Below, in pieces: positions 1 through 8,940 of a DNA stretch of 64,000 nucleotides. This DNA is from Actinomadura flavalba DSM 45200 (GTDB taxonomy: Bacteria; Actinomycetota; Actinomycetes; Streptosporangiales; Streptosporangiaceae): positions 806,001 through 870,000 of the forward strand of contig NZ_KB894093.1 of the NCBI RefSeq assembly GCF_000374305.1. Reading direction: 5' to 3'. Positions within the stretch are counted from its first letter, which is position 1; each line of letters begins with the position of its first letter. Made by a program: the position numbers and the translations under genes. A model generated the notes under the pieces. That model was not told the origin of the DNA. It was given only the letters and a program-made list of their open reading frames with translations, and ran no database searches.

Positions 1-218
1 ACCAGCGCCACGACGATGACGAGCACCAGCACCGCCATCTGCGCGTCGGTGCGCAGCCCGACCGCGCCCATCGCGATGATCAGCAGGATGCTGACCGGCA
101 GCAGCAGCCAGAACTTGTCCGGCCCGCGCCGGGCCTGTTCGGCCAGCGGCGGGGGCGGCGGCTGCGCGGGAGGCGGCGGCGGATCGACCGTGACGCCCGG
201 CCCGTCGGACACGCTCAC
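1..218 (-). CDS. Membrane protein N-terminus, probable PiT-family inorganic phosphate permease (partial)
   Basis: The first ~72 codons of a minus-strand gene run off the left edge. It starts at a GTG whose GTGA overlaps the stop of the upstream DUF47 gene, so the two are translationally coupled. The N-terminus is a Pro-rich cytoplasmic stretch (about residues 12-25), then a hydrophobic segment beginning FWLLLPVSILLIIAMG, then a second hydrophobic run cut by the window edge. DUF47/PhoU-like genes normally sit next to PiT low-affinity phosphate transporters, so this is inferred to be the permease. The conserved PiT signature lies outside the window, so the family call rests on context. Confidence 0.55.
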   Translation of the reverse strand, partial: MSVSDGPGVTVDPPPPPAQPPPPPLAEQARRGPDKFWLLLPVSILLIIAMGAVGLRTDAQMAVLVLVIVVAL

Positions 219-832
219 GACTCCTTGACCGCGATCGTCTCGACGGTGTTGGCGACGTGCTCGAACGCGTCGGCCGCGTCCTCCAGCCGGTCGATGATCT
301 CCTTGAGCTTGAGCACCATCAGCGTGTCGTACTCACCGCTGAACAGGTGCGCGAGCAGCTTCCGGTAGACCTGGTCACCCTGGTTCTCCAGGCGGTTGAT
401 CTCGATCCAGTACTCGTTCAGCTCCTTCATCGAGCGCAGCTTCGGCATCGCCTCGGCGGTCAGCTCGGCGGCGCGCTCCAGGACCTCGACCATGTGGACG
501 ATGCCCTTCGGGAACTCGTCGATCTTGTAGAGGACGACCAGGTCGGCCGCCTCCTCCATCTCGTCCATGACGTCGTCGATGGTGGAGGCGAGGCGGTAGA
601 TGTCCTCGCGGTCGAACGGCGTGATGAACGTTTCGTTCAGCCGCCGCATGATCGCGTGGGTCGCCTCGTCGCCCGCGTGTTCGCAGGCGCGCATCTTCTC
701 GGCGATGGCCGGCCGATCGGCGCCATCACTGATGAGCTCCACGAGCAGCCTGGCGCCGGTGACCAGGTTGTTCGCCGAGTCGGCGAACATGTCGTAGAAG
801 CTGTCCTCACGCGGCGTGAGACGCAAGCGCAC
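215..832 (-). CDS. DUF47 family PhoU-like protein, accessory to PiT transporter
   Basis: 205 aa, the usual length for DUF47 proteins. It starts VRLRLTPREDSFYDMFAD, the family N-terminus, followed by an all-helical acidic body (MDEMEEAADLV, IDRLEDAADAFEHVAN) like PhoU. I place the start at GTG 832 because AGGAGAA lies 6 nt upstream; an in-frame upstream ATG at 937 would add 35 residues lacking family similarity. Members act in the cytoplasm as partners or regulators of PiT phosphate transporters, and the next gene overlaps by GTGA. The family call is secure; a role in phosphate control is inferred. Confidence 0.9.
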   Translation of the reverse strand: MRLRLTPREDSFYDMFADSANNLVTGARLLVELISDGADRPAIAEKMRACEHAGDEATHAIMRRLNETFITPFDREDIYRLASTIDDVMDEMEEAADLVVLYKIDEFPKGIVHMVEVLERAAELTAEAMPKLRSMKELNEYWIEINRLENQGDQVYRKLLAHLFSGEYDTLMVLKLKEIIDRLEDAADAFEHVANTVETIAVKES

Positions 833-1173
833 GTCGTTCTCCTGAAGTGCCGGAACGGTCCGCAGAGGATCGTAGGCGCAACCAGCCGTAAAAGTAACCT
901 TCGTCCCGAGTTCGGCTGTCGGCACCCGCCCCCTCACCTAGAAGGTTGCCCTAGATCATGTCGCGCACACGCCCGTACACGCACGGATGAAGCGCCTCTT
1001 CCGGGCTTCCCGCCGCCGAAACCCGCGACTGCGGAGCGTGAGAGTCCCGGCCGCGTGACTCTGCTCACAAGCAGGACGGGTGGGGCGTCACGCCACAGGT
1101 TGGACGCGATTGCGTGACGGAACGGCCGCGACGGCGCGGCGGCGAGGCCCGCAGCCGGGCTATGACATGGGAA
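833..1173. other. Intergenic region upstream of the DUF47 gene
   Basis: About 340 bp with no supported gene. It should hold the promoter of the leftward DUF47-permease operon. The long plus-strand frames through it are GC-codon shadows. I see no convincing PHO box (tandem GTTCACC-like repeats), although phosphate control would be expected. Confidence 0.5.
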
Positions 1174-1208
1174 GAGGCCCCGCGCCGGTCGTCCCGGCGC
1201 GGGGCCTC
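1174..1208. terminator. Perfect 15-bp hairpin, likely terminator
   Basis: Arms 1174-1188 and 1194-1208 (GAGGCCCCGCGCCGG and its complement) surround a 5-nt loop. It lies just 3' of the small leftward gene ending at 1220. There is no T-run, as is common for actinomycete hairpin terminators. Confidence 0.65.
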
Positions 1209-1219
1209 TCCCTACGTTC

Positions 1220-1402
1220 TCAGTCCTGCCGCGTCAGCTCACGGCGACCGCCATCGGAGTCCACTCCCAGGGCCGAGTCGATCTCGGCGAGGGTCAGCGG
1301 CTCCTCCGCCGTCGCCACGGCGCTGAGCAAACCCGCGAAGAGTTCGATCTCGTCCAGTGCGACACTGTCCTGGACGCGCAGATCGAGATTCTGCCCGCGC
1401 AT
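1220..1402 (-). CDS. Small acidic conserved actinobacterial protein, unknown function
   Basis: 60 aa. The ATG at 1402 is preceded by GGAGGTG 5 nt upstream, which decides this start over the in-frame ATG at 1447. The protein is acidic with two predicted short helices; its C-terminal half (LTLAEIDSALGV) resembles small actinomycete proteins that end in a D/E-I-D-x-x-L-G-V motif. No catalytic motif is visible. A perfect hairpin follows the stop, so it is probably a monocistronic unit. No function can be assigned. Confidence 0.6.
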   Translation of the reverse strand: MRGQNLDLRVQDSVALDEIELFAGLLSAVATAEEPLTLAEIDSALGVDSDGGRRELTRQD

Positions 1403-1565
1403 GCGTCCACCTCCAGGTCCATCCCGCGTCGCGGGATTGAACTGCACCCACTGCCCTGTGTCAGGCTACGCGTCATCCCGCGCCGGGCACATGACCCAAG
1501 AGGGCCATTCGGGAACCACCCACCGCCATGATCCCCACGAACCAGTCATCCGGCACCTTCGCAGG

Positions 1566-4500
1566 TCAGGGCAGGTCCTCGGCGGTCAGCCGGGCGACCG
1601 TCGCGGCGTTGACGTCGGCGCGCGCGAGCCGCGCCGCCTGCCGCGCCACCGTCTGCTCGAACAGGGCGCGGACCGTGCGGGCGAACCCGAACGACGGGTC
1701 GTCGCGCAGCCGCTCGAACCGGGTCAGCAGCTCGACGCGCAGCTCCTCGTCCAGCACGTACAGGTCGCGGTCGGCGTAGCTCTGGAAGAGGCGGACCAGC
1801 TCCCGGTCGCCCATCCCCTCGAACTCCACGATCTCCCCGAACTCGCCCCGGAACACCGGGTTCCCGGCCAGGAACCCCTCCATCTCCCGGCGCGGGCCCG
1901 CACAGACCACCATGAGCCGGGCGCCGCGCGCGGCCATCGCGGCCCGCAACTCGTCCACGACGGCCGGGACGCGGTCGAGCCGCTCGGCGTCCTGGATGAC
2001 CAGCACGCCGCCGAGCGCCTGCTCGACCATCGCCGCGACGCGTCCCTGCGTGTCGATGCGGTCGCGCCCGGCCAGGTGCATCGGGCGGCACTCCACCACG
2101 TGCCCCGAGTCGAGCAGGCCGAGCGCCGCGTACACGCCGCCGAGCAGGCCCGCGACCGTCGTCTTGCCCGACCCGGCCGGGCCCGTGAAGATCAGGTGCA
2201 GCGGGTCCTTGCCGCCGACGCCGTGCCGCAGCCGGTCGGCGGTCTCCTGCGCCGTCGCGGCCAGCCGCCGGACCGTCGCCTTCACCTCGTCCAGGCCGGT
2301 CAGCGTGTCGAGCTGGGCGAGATGCCCGTCGATGTCGCCGGGCGGGCGCAGCGCGGGCTCGATGCTCTCCGCGACGCCCGCGAGGTCGGCGGCGCCGAGC
2401 ACCAGCCGGTCGCGCGAGGCGCCCGCGCGCTCCAGGTGCCTGCGGCACGCCTGGTCGAGATAGGACTCCACGAGCCGCGCGCCGACCAGGTCGCCGGGGC
2501 CGCGCAGCCGGTCCAGGTCGGTGCTCGCGGTCTCCAGCGCGTCCGAGCCGACGGTGACGCGACGCTCGTCGGCCAGCAGGTGCAGCAGCACCATGCGGTT
2601 CTCCACGCCGGAGAAGTCGGGCAGCCGGTAGACCTGGAACGCGTCGGCCAGCCGGGGGTGCTCGTCGCGCAGCCGCTGGAACGCCGACGGGTCGCAGGTG
2701 GCGACGAGCGGCGTGGACGTCGCCGGGCTGCGCCGCGCGCGGCGGATCTCCGCCGCGACGGCCGCCGGGTCGGGCGCGGCGGTGACGACCTCGTCCAGGT
2801 CCTCGAAGAGGATCGCCGGGCCGTCGCTGGTGAGCAGGGCCGCGACGCGGTCGGGCGGCGCGCCCCGGACGTCGCCGGGTTCGTGCGCCCGCAGCGCGCC
2901 GTCGCCGTGGCCCGCGTCGGCCATGGTCAGCGCGATCAGCCGCGCCAGCCGCCGCTGGCCCGTGTGCGGCGACCCGACGAGCAGCACGCTCGGCACGCCG
3001 TTGCGGACGCCGGGACGGCCGTCGACGCGGGTCTCCTCGGCGGCGTCCAGCGCGTTCCACAGCGTGATCTGCTCGCGGACGTCGTCGAGCAGGCCGCCCG
3101 CGTCCAGCGGGCCGGACACGAAGCCGATGCCGAAGCGCTCCAGCACGCGGCGGTCGCTGCGGTCCTGCGGGGGCGGGATCTCCTCGACGGGACGGGCGGG
3201 GGCCGGGGTGTCCTCCAGGAAGCCGAAGTCGCCGATCATCGTCTCGGACATGACGCGCGTACCGGGCGGCGGCGGAGGCTTGGGCGCCTCGGGCTCGGGG
3301 GTGCCGACGCGGGTCGCGGGGGCCGGCGGCGTCGCGGCCCGCCGGCCGGGGTCGACCCGGGTGCCCTCGAAGACGGCGGCCTCGTCCAGCGAGGTGCGCG
3401 GCGCCGGGGCGACGACGGGCTCGGCGGGCGGCTGCGGCGAAGCGACGGGCGGCTGCGCGTTCTGCGGCTGCGCCTGCTGGGGCTGGGGCTGCGCGGGCTG
3501 GGGCGGCTGCGCGGAGCCGAAGCCGAGCGCCGTGTACGGCGGCGCGATGTCCACCGGCGCCTCGGGCGGCGCCGCGTCCGGCGCGCTCGCGCCCCATCCC
3601 TGCGGTGCGGCGGACGGGCGGGCGGGCTCGTCCTGCGGGCTCTCCGCGGGAGGCTGCACGAACGGCCGCTCCTGCCCGGGCCGCGCCCCCGGCGCCTGCG
3701 GCGTGCCCGGCGCGAACCCGGGCTGCGAGCGGGCGCTGTGCGGCGGCGGCTGCGGCGACGCGGCGGGCGTGCCCGTGGAGGTGCGCGACGCGGCGCGGGC
3801 CCGGTCGCGGCCGATGATGTTCGCGATGATCGCCGTCGGCACCGGGAAGCCGCGCGGCCGGGCGGGCATCCCGACCAGCCGGCACCAGGCCAGGTCGAGT
3901 TCGTAGACGGCCGCCAGCAGCGTCTCCTCGGCGTCCCGGCCCGCCCGGCGGACGGCGCCGCGCAGCGGCTCGGCCAGGCTCAGCTCGTCCGGCCAGAGAC
4001 GGCGCAGCGGATGCCCTGTCTGGTGCAGCGCCGCCTGCACCGTGTACCGGACCTCGGGGTCGAGCCAGGGCACGATGCCGGAGGCCATCTCGTCGCGCAC
4101 GACCGAGAGGTCGGCCGCGAGCAGCGCCGCCGCGACGAGCCGGGGCTCAATGAACGCCGCGTCGTCCGGGTCGCCCGCGAGCGGCACCAGCGTCTCGGCC
4201 AGCGAGTAGAACGCGTGCCGGAAGTTGTCGCCCGGGGAGCTCTCGTTGCGCAGCGACGGCACCAGGTGCGGCGGGCAGCGCGTCAGCCACTGCTGCACGA
4301 TCGCCGGATCACCGTAGGGCAGCGCGCCGTAGTCGACCGTCGGGTTGCCGATCGTCGAGCCGAGGATCTCCAGCAGCGCGTCGGCGCGGACCTGGAAGCG
4401 GGCGTCCTCCCGCAACGCGGACGCGGCGGCCCACATCGTCCGCAGCACGACGACGGCCGCGTCCACCCGGCCCGCCCGCAGCCGCTCGGCGTACAGCGCG

Positions 4501-5177
4501 ACGAGCGACTCCAGCGGCGGCGGGGTGAGCCAGCGCGGGCCGTCCACGGCCGGAAGCGGACGCGCCCGGTACGGCGACCACAGGTCGAGCATCTGGGCGT
4601 CGAGGCGGGCGTCGAACGCGGGCGCGCCCGCGCACCACAGCAGCACGCCCCAGGCGACGACGACCGTGGACGGCACGTGCTGCGCGAACTCGGCGTTCCA
4701 GTGCGGGTACTCCTCGGCGGGCAGCGCCGCGGCCAGTTCGAGCGTCGCCCGCACCCGCATCGCCAGGTCGGACGAGAAGCCCGTGCCGATGAACGGCTTG
4801 AGCGGCGGCGCCTCGTAGGAGAAGTCGGGCCCGGCGGGGACGACGTGCGCGGGGAGCTGCGGCGTCTGGCCGAGGCCCTGGCCGGGCCGGGCGCTGGACC
4901 GCACGGCGGGCGAACTCGGCGGCGGGCACAGGTACCACTGGCCGTCGGACGGATGCAGCCGGTACCACCGCGCCCACGCCCCGAACAGCCACCACGAGCC
5001 GTCGGGCAGCGCGAGGACACGCCCCGCGATGGCGTGCTGGCGCTGCTGCGGCGCCGCACCCGGCCACCACTGCGCGCCCACCATCGCCCGCGTGTCCCGC
5101 TCGGCCGCCGTGAACGGATCGTGCCCCGCAGGGGGGCCTGGCGGCTGAGCACTGCCATAGCCCTGTCCCCACACCAC
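1566..5177 (-). CDS. Large protein with tandem AAA+ ATPase domains (CbxX/EccA-like C-terminal domain)
   Basis: 1203 aa. The N-terminal ~450 residues have no motif I recognise, with Trp/Tyr-rich stretches near the start. A Pro/Ala/Gln-rich linker covers about 460-660. The first AAA-like domain (about 700-950) has a degenerate Walker A, GSPHTGQRR, lacking the lysine, but keeps a Walker B-like ILFEDLDEV. The second (about 960-1203) has an intact Walker A GPAGSGKTT near residue 1000, Walker B VLVIQDAE and a CbxX/CfqX-type C-terminal lid. The pattern suggests one regulatory and one active ATPase domain, as in EccA/CbbX remodelling enzymes, but no ESX genes are nearby. Start GTG 5177 (GTG also at 5174) has no strong RBS. 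It lies 40 nt downstream of the carbonic anhydrase gene. Confidence 0.75.
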   Translation of the reverse strand: MVWGQGYGSAQPPGPPAGHDPFTAAERDTRAMVGAQWWPGAAPQQRQHAIAGRVLALPDGSWWLFGAWARWYRLHPSDGQWYLCPPPSSPAVRSSARPGQGLGQTPQLPAHVVPAGPDFSYEAPPLKPFIGTGFSSDLAMRVRATLELAAALPAEEYPHWNAEFAQHVPSTVVVAWGVLLWCAGAPAFDARLDAQMLDLWSPYRARPLPAVDGPRWLTPPPLESLVALYAERLRAGRVDAAVVVLRTMWAAASALREDARFQVRADALLEILGSTIGNPTVDYGALPYGDPAIVQQWLTRCPPHLVPSLRNESSPGDNFRHAFYSLAETLVPLAGDPDDAAFIEPRLVAAALLAADLSVVRDEMASGIVPWLDPEVRYTVQAALHQTGHPLRRLWPDELSLAEPLRGAVRRAGRDAEETLLAAVYELDLAWCRLVGMPARPRGFPVPTAIIANIIGRDRARAASRTSTGTPAASPQPPPHSARSQPGFAPGTPQAPGARPGQERPFVQPPAESPQDEPARPSAAPQGWGASAPDAAPPEAPVDIAPPYTALGFGSAQPPQPAQPQPQQAQPQNAQPPVASPQPPAEPVVAPAPRTSLDEAAVFEGTRVDPGRRAATPPAPATRVGTPEPEAPKPPPPPGTRVMSETMIGDFGFLEDTPAPARPVEEIPPPQDRSDRRVLERFGIGFVSGPLDAGGLLDDVREQITLWNALDAAEETRVDGRPGVRNGVPSVLLVGSPHTGQRRLARLIALTMADAGHGDGALRAHEPGDVRGAPPDRVAALLTSDGPAILFEDLDEVVTAAPDPAAVAAEIRRARRSPATSTPLVATCDPSAFQRLRDEHPRLADAFQVYRLPDFSGVENRMVLLHLLADERRVTVGSDALETASTDLDRLRGPGDLVGARLVESYLDQACRRHLERAGASRDRLVLGAADLAGVAESIEPALRPPGDIDGHLAQLDTLTGLDEVKATVRRLAATAQETADRLRHGVGGKDPLHLIFTGPAGSGKTTVAGLLGGVYAALGLLDSGHVVECRPMHLAGRDRIDTQGRVAAMVEQALGGVLVIQDAERLDRVPAVVDELRAAMAARGARLMVVCAGPRREMEGFLAGNPVFRGEFGEIVEFEGMGDRELVRLFQSYADRDLYVLDEELRVELLTRFERLRDDPSFGFARTVRALFEQTVARQAARLARADVNAATVARLTAEDLP

Positions 5178-5217
5178 GGTCGCTAGCTTAGTCAGACGAC
5201 GCGCCGGTCCGTCTCGG

Positions 5218-5748
5218 TCAGCCCCGCTGCTGCCAGTCGGCGCTGGCGTGCTTGCGGGCCTTCTCGACGTAGACCTTCGGCGTGAACTCCAGCACCGCGC
5301 GGTCGTTGTCGTTGAGTTCGCGGACGACCTTGGCCGGGGCGCCCGCGACCAGCACGCCGGACGGGAATCGCTTGCCCGGCGTGACCAGCGCGCCCGCGGC
5401 GACGAGCGTCCCGGCGCCGATGCGGGCGCCGTTCAGCACGATCGCGCCGATGCCGATCAGCGCGCCCTCCTCGACGTGCGCGCCGTGCACCATCGCCTTG
5501 TGGCCGAGGCTGACGCGGTCCTCCACGACGGCCGGGACGCCCGGGTCGGCGTGCAGGCAGCACAGGTCCTGGACGTTGACCTCGTCGCCGACGACGATCT
5601 CGGCGTCGTCGCCGCGCAGCACCGATCCGTACCAGACGTTCGTCAACCGGCCGAGCCGGACGTTCCCGACGACGACGGCGCCCGGCGCGATCCACGCCTC
5701 CGGGTGGATGTCCGGCACGTCCGCTTCAAGTGACCCCACATAGCTCAT
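5218..5748 (-). CDS. Gamma-carbonic anhydrase family protein (left-handed beta-helix hexapeptide protein)
   Basis: 176 aa. Starts MSYVGSLEADVPDIHPEAW and continues with hexapeptide repeats ([V/I]GxGAx: VVVGNVRLG, IGIGAIVLNGARIGAGTLV) that form a left-handed beta-helix trimer. Three histidines in LCCLHAD and SLGHKAMVHGA match the metal ligands of the gamma-CA/YrdA/PaaY family, so a zinc or iron site is probably intact. The family acts in the cytoplasm as a hydratase, sometimes of bicarbonate. ATG 5748 is the first start that leaves a canonical family N-terminus. The tandem AAA gene follows 40 nt downstream. Confidence 0.88.
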   Translation of the reverse strand: MSYVGSLEADVPDIHPEAWIAPGAVVVGNVRLGRLTNVWYGSVLRGDDAEIVVGDEVNVQDLCCLHADPGVPAVVEDRVSLGHKAMVHGAHVEEGALIGIGAIVLNGARIGAGTLVAAGALVTPGKRFPSGVLVAGAPAKVVRELNDNDRAVLEFTPKVYVEKARKHASADWQQRG

Positions 5749-6005
5749 GGCGCCGATGGTAGATCCCCGTGCGCGGACACTCCGCGACGCGGGTCGCACA
5801 CGCGGATTCGGCGGAGATTCGATAGTTTGTGGACCCGCCCTCGATGAAGTAACGGCAGCAAGAACGGCGATCCGGTTGCGCGAATGGGTCGGACCGGACA
5901 AGAGTCGAAGGTGCCGTTCCCTCCCGTGGCGAAACGGGGCGGCGAGGCCCGCACACCGACCCTGACGGGGTGATCGTCATCCCCGCCACACGACCCCGAG
6001 GCATC

Positions 6006-6983
6006 ATGAGCAACGAAGCCGAGATCCTGCCGAACCTCCAGATGGAGGAGAACTTCGAGATCGTCATGCGCGGCTACAACCGCCGCCATGTCGACGAGTA
6101 CATCGCCCGGTGCCAGAGCAAGCTGCGCGAGCAGGAGGCGCGGCTCGCGCGGGCCCTCAGCGAGGTCGAGCACATCCGCCGGGAGATGGCGGAGGTCCGC
6201 GAGGCCCGCAAGCCCACCGGCGACGACCTGTCCGACCGGCTCAAGCAGATCATCAACCTGGCCGAGGACGAGGCCCGCGACAAGGTCTCCCAGGCCCAGT
6301 CCCGCGGCGAGCAGATCCGCAAGGACGCCGAGTCCGAGTCGCAGCGGATCGTCGCCGAGGCGCGCGACCACGCCGAGCGCGACGTCGCCCAGGCCAAGGA
6401 GAAGTCCGAGCACATCCTGGAGGCGGCCCGCTCGGAGTCCGAGAGCGTGCTGTCGTCCGCCAAGCAGGACGCCGAGCAGACCGTCACCACCGCCCGGCTC
6501 GAGGCCGAGCGCACGCTGACGTCCGCCGAGCGCCGCGCGGGCGTCATCAACGAGGGCGCGACGCAGCGGCTCACGCAGCTCACCCGCAACCACACGCAGG
6601 CGCTCCAGCGGCTCACCGAGATCAGCGAGACGCTGCACCGGCTGCTGACCGTCGAGAACGAGGCGGGGCCGCTGGAGAAGATGGTGGACGACGCGGTCAA
6701 GCAGCCCGTCCCGGCGGCCGCGCGCAAGCCGCAGCCGTCCGCGCCCGCAGCGCCCTCGGCTCCGTCGGCTCCGCCCGCGTCGCCGGCGCCGTCGGCGCCC
6801 TCGGCGCCGTTGGCGTCCAAGCCCGCCGTGGCCGCCGCGCCGACGCCGCGTCCGGTCACCGCGCCCGCCGGGCCGTCCGTCATCGAGGGGACCGTCACCG
6901 ACGCGCCCGTCCAGCAGCAGGCCAAGGCGCCCGCCCGGCCCGACGCCGACGACGTCCCGCCGCACCGGCCGTCCGACAACTGA
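6006..6983 (+). CDS. DivIVA-domain coiled-coil protein (Scy/FilP-like polarity or scaffold protein)
   Basis: 325 aa. The N-terminus contains the DivIVA-like signature FEIVMRGYNRRHVDEYI (about residues 18-35), which in this family binds curved membrane. A long coiled coil rich in Glu, Ala, Arg and Gln runs to about residue 235 with repeating EA/AER heptads, then a Pro-Ala-Ser-rich tail of about 85 residues. Such proteins organise polar growth or division in filamentous actinomycetes. ATG 6006 follows CCGAGGCATC. A strong hairpin follows the stop, so it is probably a single-gene unit. Whether it acts in growth, division or as a cytoskeletal scaffold cannot be told from sequence. Confidence 0.85.
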   Translation: MSNEAEILPNLQMEENFEIVMRGYNRRHVDEYIARCQSKLREQEARLARALSEVEHIRREMAEVREARKPTGDDLSDRLKQIINLAEDEARDKVSQAQSRGEQIRKDAESESQRIVAEARDHAERDVAQAKEKSEHILEAARSESESVLSSAKQDAEQTVTTARLEAERTLTSAERRAGVINEGATQRLTQLTRNHTQALQRLTEISETLHRLLTVENEAGPLEKMVDDAVKQPVPAAARKPQPSAPAAPSAPSAPPASPAPSAPSAPLASKPAVAAAPTPRPVTAPAGPSVIEGTVTDAPVQQQAKAPARPDADDVPPHRPSDN

Positions 6984-6990
6984 CGCGTCT

Positions 6991-7024
6991 CGCGGGGGTC
7001 CGGCGCCCGTACCGGGCCCCCGCG
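6991..7024 (+). terminator. 13-bp hairpin after the DivIVA-like gene
   Basis: Arms 6991-7003 and 7012-7024 pair with one mismatch around an 8-nt loop, starting 8 nt after the stop codon. No T-run follows. Confidence 0.6.
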
Positions 7025-7046
7025 CGGCGTGCCTAGGATCGGTGCC

Positions 7047-7565
7047 ATGGCGAAGGCACGCGGGACGGTGCGTCCCATCCGATTCCTGGGCGATCCGGGA
7101 CTGCGCACGGCGTGCGACCCCGTCCGGACGTTCGACGCCGCGCTCGACCGGCTCATCGACGACATGTTCGCCTCGATGTACGCGGCGGAGGGCGCGGGCC
7201 TGGCCGCCAACCAGATCGGCACGGCGCTGCGCGTCTTCGTCTACGACTGCGCCGACGACCGGGGACGCCGCCACGTCGGGCACGTCGTGAACCCGACGCT
7301 GGAGCTGGCCGACGGCGACCTGCTCACCGAGCCCGAGGGCTGCCTGTCGGTGCCCCGGCTCCGCTTCCCGACGCCGCGTTTCGCGCACGCCGTCGTGTCC
7401 GGCGTCGACCGCCGCGGCAAGACCGTGCGCGTCGAGGGCACCGGCTACTTCGCCCGCTGCCTGCAACACGAGTGCGGCCATCTCGACGGCGGCGTCTACA
7501 TCGACACGCTCTCCGGCGACGCCCGCCGCGACGCGATGCGCGCCATCCGCGCCGCCCGCGCCTGA
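7047..7565 (+). CDS. def: Peptide deformylase
   Basis: 172 aa. It removes the formyl group from nascent N-formylmethionine in the cytoplasm. All three family motifs are present: GAGLAANQ (residues 49-56), EGCLS (97-101, metal ligand Cys99) and HECGH (141-145, two His metal ligands and catalytic Glu142). Motif 3 has Gly where most deformylases have Asp (HExDH), a variant I believe occurs in some actinobacterial paralogues. The ATG at 7047 comes 23 nt after the preceding hairpin; an in-frame ATG at 7029 would overlap it. It is probably one of several paralogues, since actinomycetes often have more than one. Confidence 0.93.
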   Translation: MAKARGTVRPIRFLGDPGLRTACDPVRTFDAALDRLIDDMFASMYAAEGAGLAANQIGTALRVFVYDCADDRGRRHVGHVVNPTLELADGDLLTEPEGCLSVPRLRFPTPRFAHAVVSGVDRRGKTVRVEGTGYFARCLQHECGHLDGGVYIDTLSGDARRDAMRAIRAARA

Positions 7566-7569
7566 CGGG

Positions 7570-7995
7570 TCAGTCCCAGCGGGACGAACGCTGCCGCTTG
7601 ACGTCCGAGCGGCGCTTCTTGTCGGCCAGGCGGCGTTCGTTGAGGCCGCGCGGGATCTTCTTCGGGATGCGCTTCTTGGGCGGCGGCGCGAGCGCGTCGC
7701 CGAGGACGCGGGCGAGGCGTTCGCGGGCGGCGTCCCGGTTGCGCTGCTGCGAGCGGAACTCCTCGGCGCGGATCGTCAGGACGCCCCGGACGAGCCGGTT
7801 CTCCAGCCGTCGCAGGGCGCGTTCGCGCAGCGGGTCGGGCAGGGACGGCGAGTTCGCGACGTCGAAGGAGAGTTCGGCGGCGGTGGCGCTGGTGTTGACG
7901 TGCTGCCCGCCCGGACCCGACGAGCGCGAGAAACGCCAGCTCAGCTCGGCCTCGGGGATCGAGACGGAGCCGCGGACGTGGATCTGGTCGGACAT
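7570..7995 (-). CDS. arfB: Peptidyl-tRNA hydrolase ArfB-type (class I release-factor-like, ribosome rescue)
   Basis: 141 aa. A short release-factor domain with GPGGQHVN at residues 27-34, carrying the GGQ motif that cleaves peptidyl-tRNA in the ribosomal A site. The C-terminal tail is strongly basic (PPPKKRIPKK and KKRRSDVKRQR), as in YaeJ/ArfB proteins that insert the tail into the empty mRNA channel of stalled ribosomes. It lacks codon-recognition domains, so it is not RF1 or RF2. ATG 7995 gives the canonical family N-terminus. It converges with the deformylase gene, stops 4 nt apart. Confidence 0.9.
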   Translation of the reverse strand: MSDQIHVRGSVSIPEAELSWRFSRSSGPGGQHVNTSATAAELSFDVANSPSLPDPLRERALRRLENRLVRGVLTIRAEEFRSQQRNRDAARERLARVLGDALAPPPKKRIPKKIPRGLNERRLADKKRRSDVKRQRSSRWD

Positions 7996-8080
7996 GCTCT
8001 GATTATCCCCACCGGGAGCGGAGCATGTCGTCCGGTTTTCCGCTGGCACGACTGCAAGTACTTACTTACAATCGTGACCC

Positions 8081-8881
8081 ATGACCGGCCTCTTCCACGA
8101 CGACGACCTCATCCGCACCGTGGGCCGCGAGGGCCTGCTGATCGCCGCCGGCGGCGCCGCGTCCCTCCTCCAGACGGCCCACCCGCAGATCGCCCAGGGC
8201 GTCCACGACCACAGCTACACCGCCGACGACCCCGCCCGCCGCCTGCGCAACACGATGGGCTGGCTCTACACGGTCCAGTTCGGCACCCGCGACGAGGCCG
8301 AGCGCCTCAGCGCCCTCGTCCGCCGGGGCCACGACTCCGTCACCGGACCCGGCTACCGCGCCGACGACCCCGAACTCCAGGTCTGGGTCGCGGCGACCCT
8401 TTTCGCCGTCGCCGTCCAGTTCCACCAGCTCGTCTTCCGGCACGCCTTCGCGCGGCCGGAGCTGGAGGCGTTCTACGCCCAGTCGAAGGTCTACGCGACG
8501 ATCCTCGGCTGCCCCGAATCCCGCCTACCGGCCACGTACTTGGACTTCCGCGCGTACTACGCCGGGATGCTCCGCACGCTGCGGCTGTCGCCCGCGTCCC
8601 ACGCGGTGGCCCGCCAGGTCCTCTACCCGACGGCGCCCGGCAGCGCTCCCCGCCCGGCCCTCGCCGCGGTCCGGCTGCTGACGACCGGCCTCATGCCCGC
8701 ACCCATCCGCGCGCAGTACGGCTGGTCCTGGACGCCCGCCCGGCAGCGCCGGTTCCGTCTGCTGACGTCGGCCCTCGCCGCGACGTATCCCCGGCTGCCG
8801 CTGCACGTCCGGACGTCCCCGCGCGACCGCTACCTGGCCTCCACCCGCCGCATGCTGGCCCGGCTCCCCGCCCCTCGCTGA
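8081..8881 (+). CDS. MpaB/DUF2236-type oxygenase-like protein
   Basis: 266 aa with no signal peptide. The N-terminal REGLLIAAGGAASLLQTAHP and the downstream spaced His/Arg residues match the DUF2236 family, which includes the mycophenolic acid oxygenase MpaB and latex-clearing-like proteins that use heme or another metal. The substrate is unknown. ATG 8081 is preceded by AAGTACTTACTTACAATCGT, which could be an operator for a TetR/MarR repressor. A near-perfect 17-bp hairpin follows the stop, so it is monocistronic. Confidence 0.8.
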   Translation: MTGLFHDDDLIRTVGREGLLIAAGGAASLLQTAHPQIAQGVHDHSYTADDPARRLRNTMGWLYTVQFGTRDEAERLSALVRRGHDSVTGPGYRADDPELQVWVAATLFAVAVQFHQLVFRHAFARPELEAFYAQSKVYATILGCPESRLPATYLDFRAYYAGMLRTLRLSPASHAVARQVLYPTAPGSAPRPALAAVRLLTTGLMPAPIRAQYGWSWTPARQRRFRLLTSALAATYPRLPLHVRTSPRDRYLASTRRMLARLPAPR

Positions 8882-8900
8882 GCGAACCGGACACAGGGGA

Positions 8901-8940
8901 CACGGCCGCGCGCCCCGTGGGGACGGGGCACGCGACCGTG
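8901..8940 (+). terminator. 17-bp hairpin terminator after the DUF2236 gene
   Basis: Arms 8901-8917 and 8924-8940 match at 15 of 17 positions (two mismatches, one a possible G-U pair). It starts 20 nt after the stop codon. Confidence 0.65.

Noticed and set aside
1080-5186. Plus-strand open frame of about 1,370 codons
   Set aside because: Opposite-strand shadow of the AAA protein; Arg/Gly/Ala-rich, no RBS, no domain. The minus-strand frame has real ATPase motifs.
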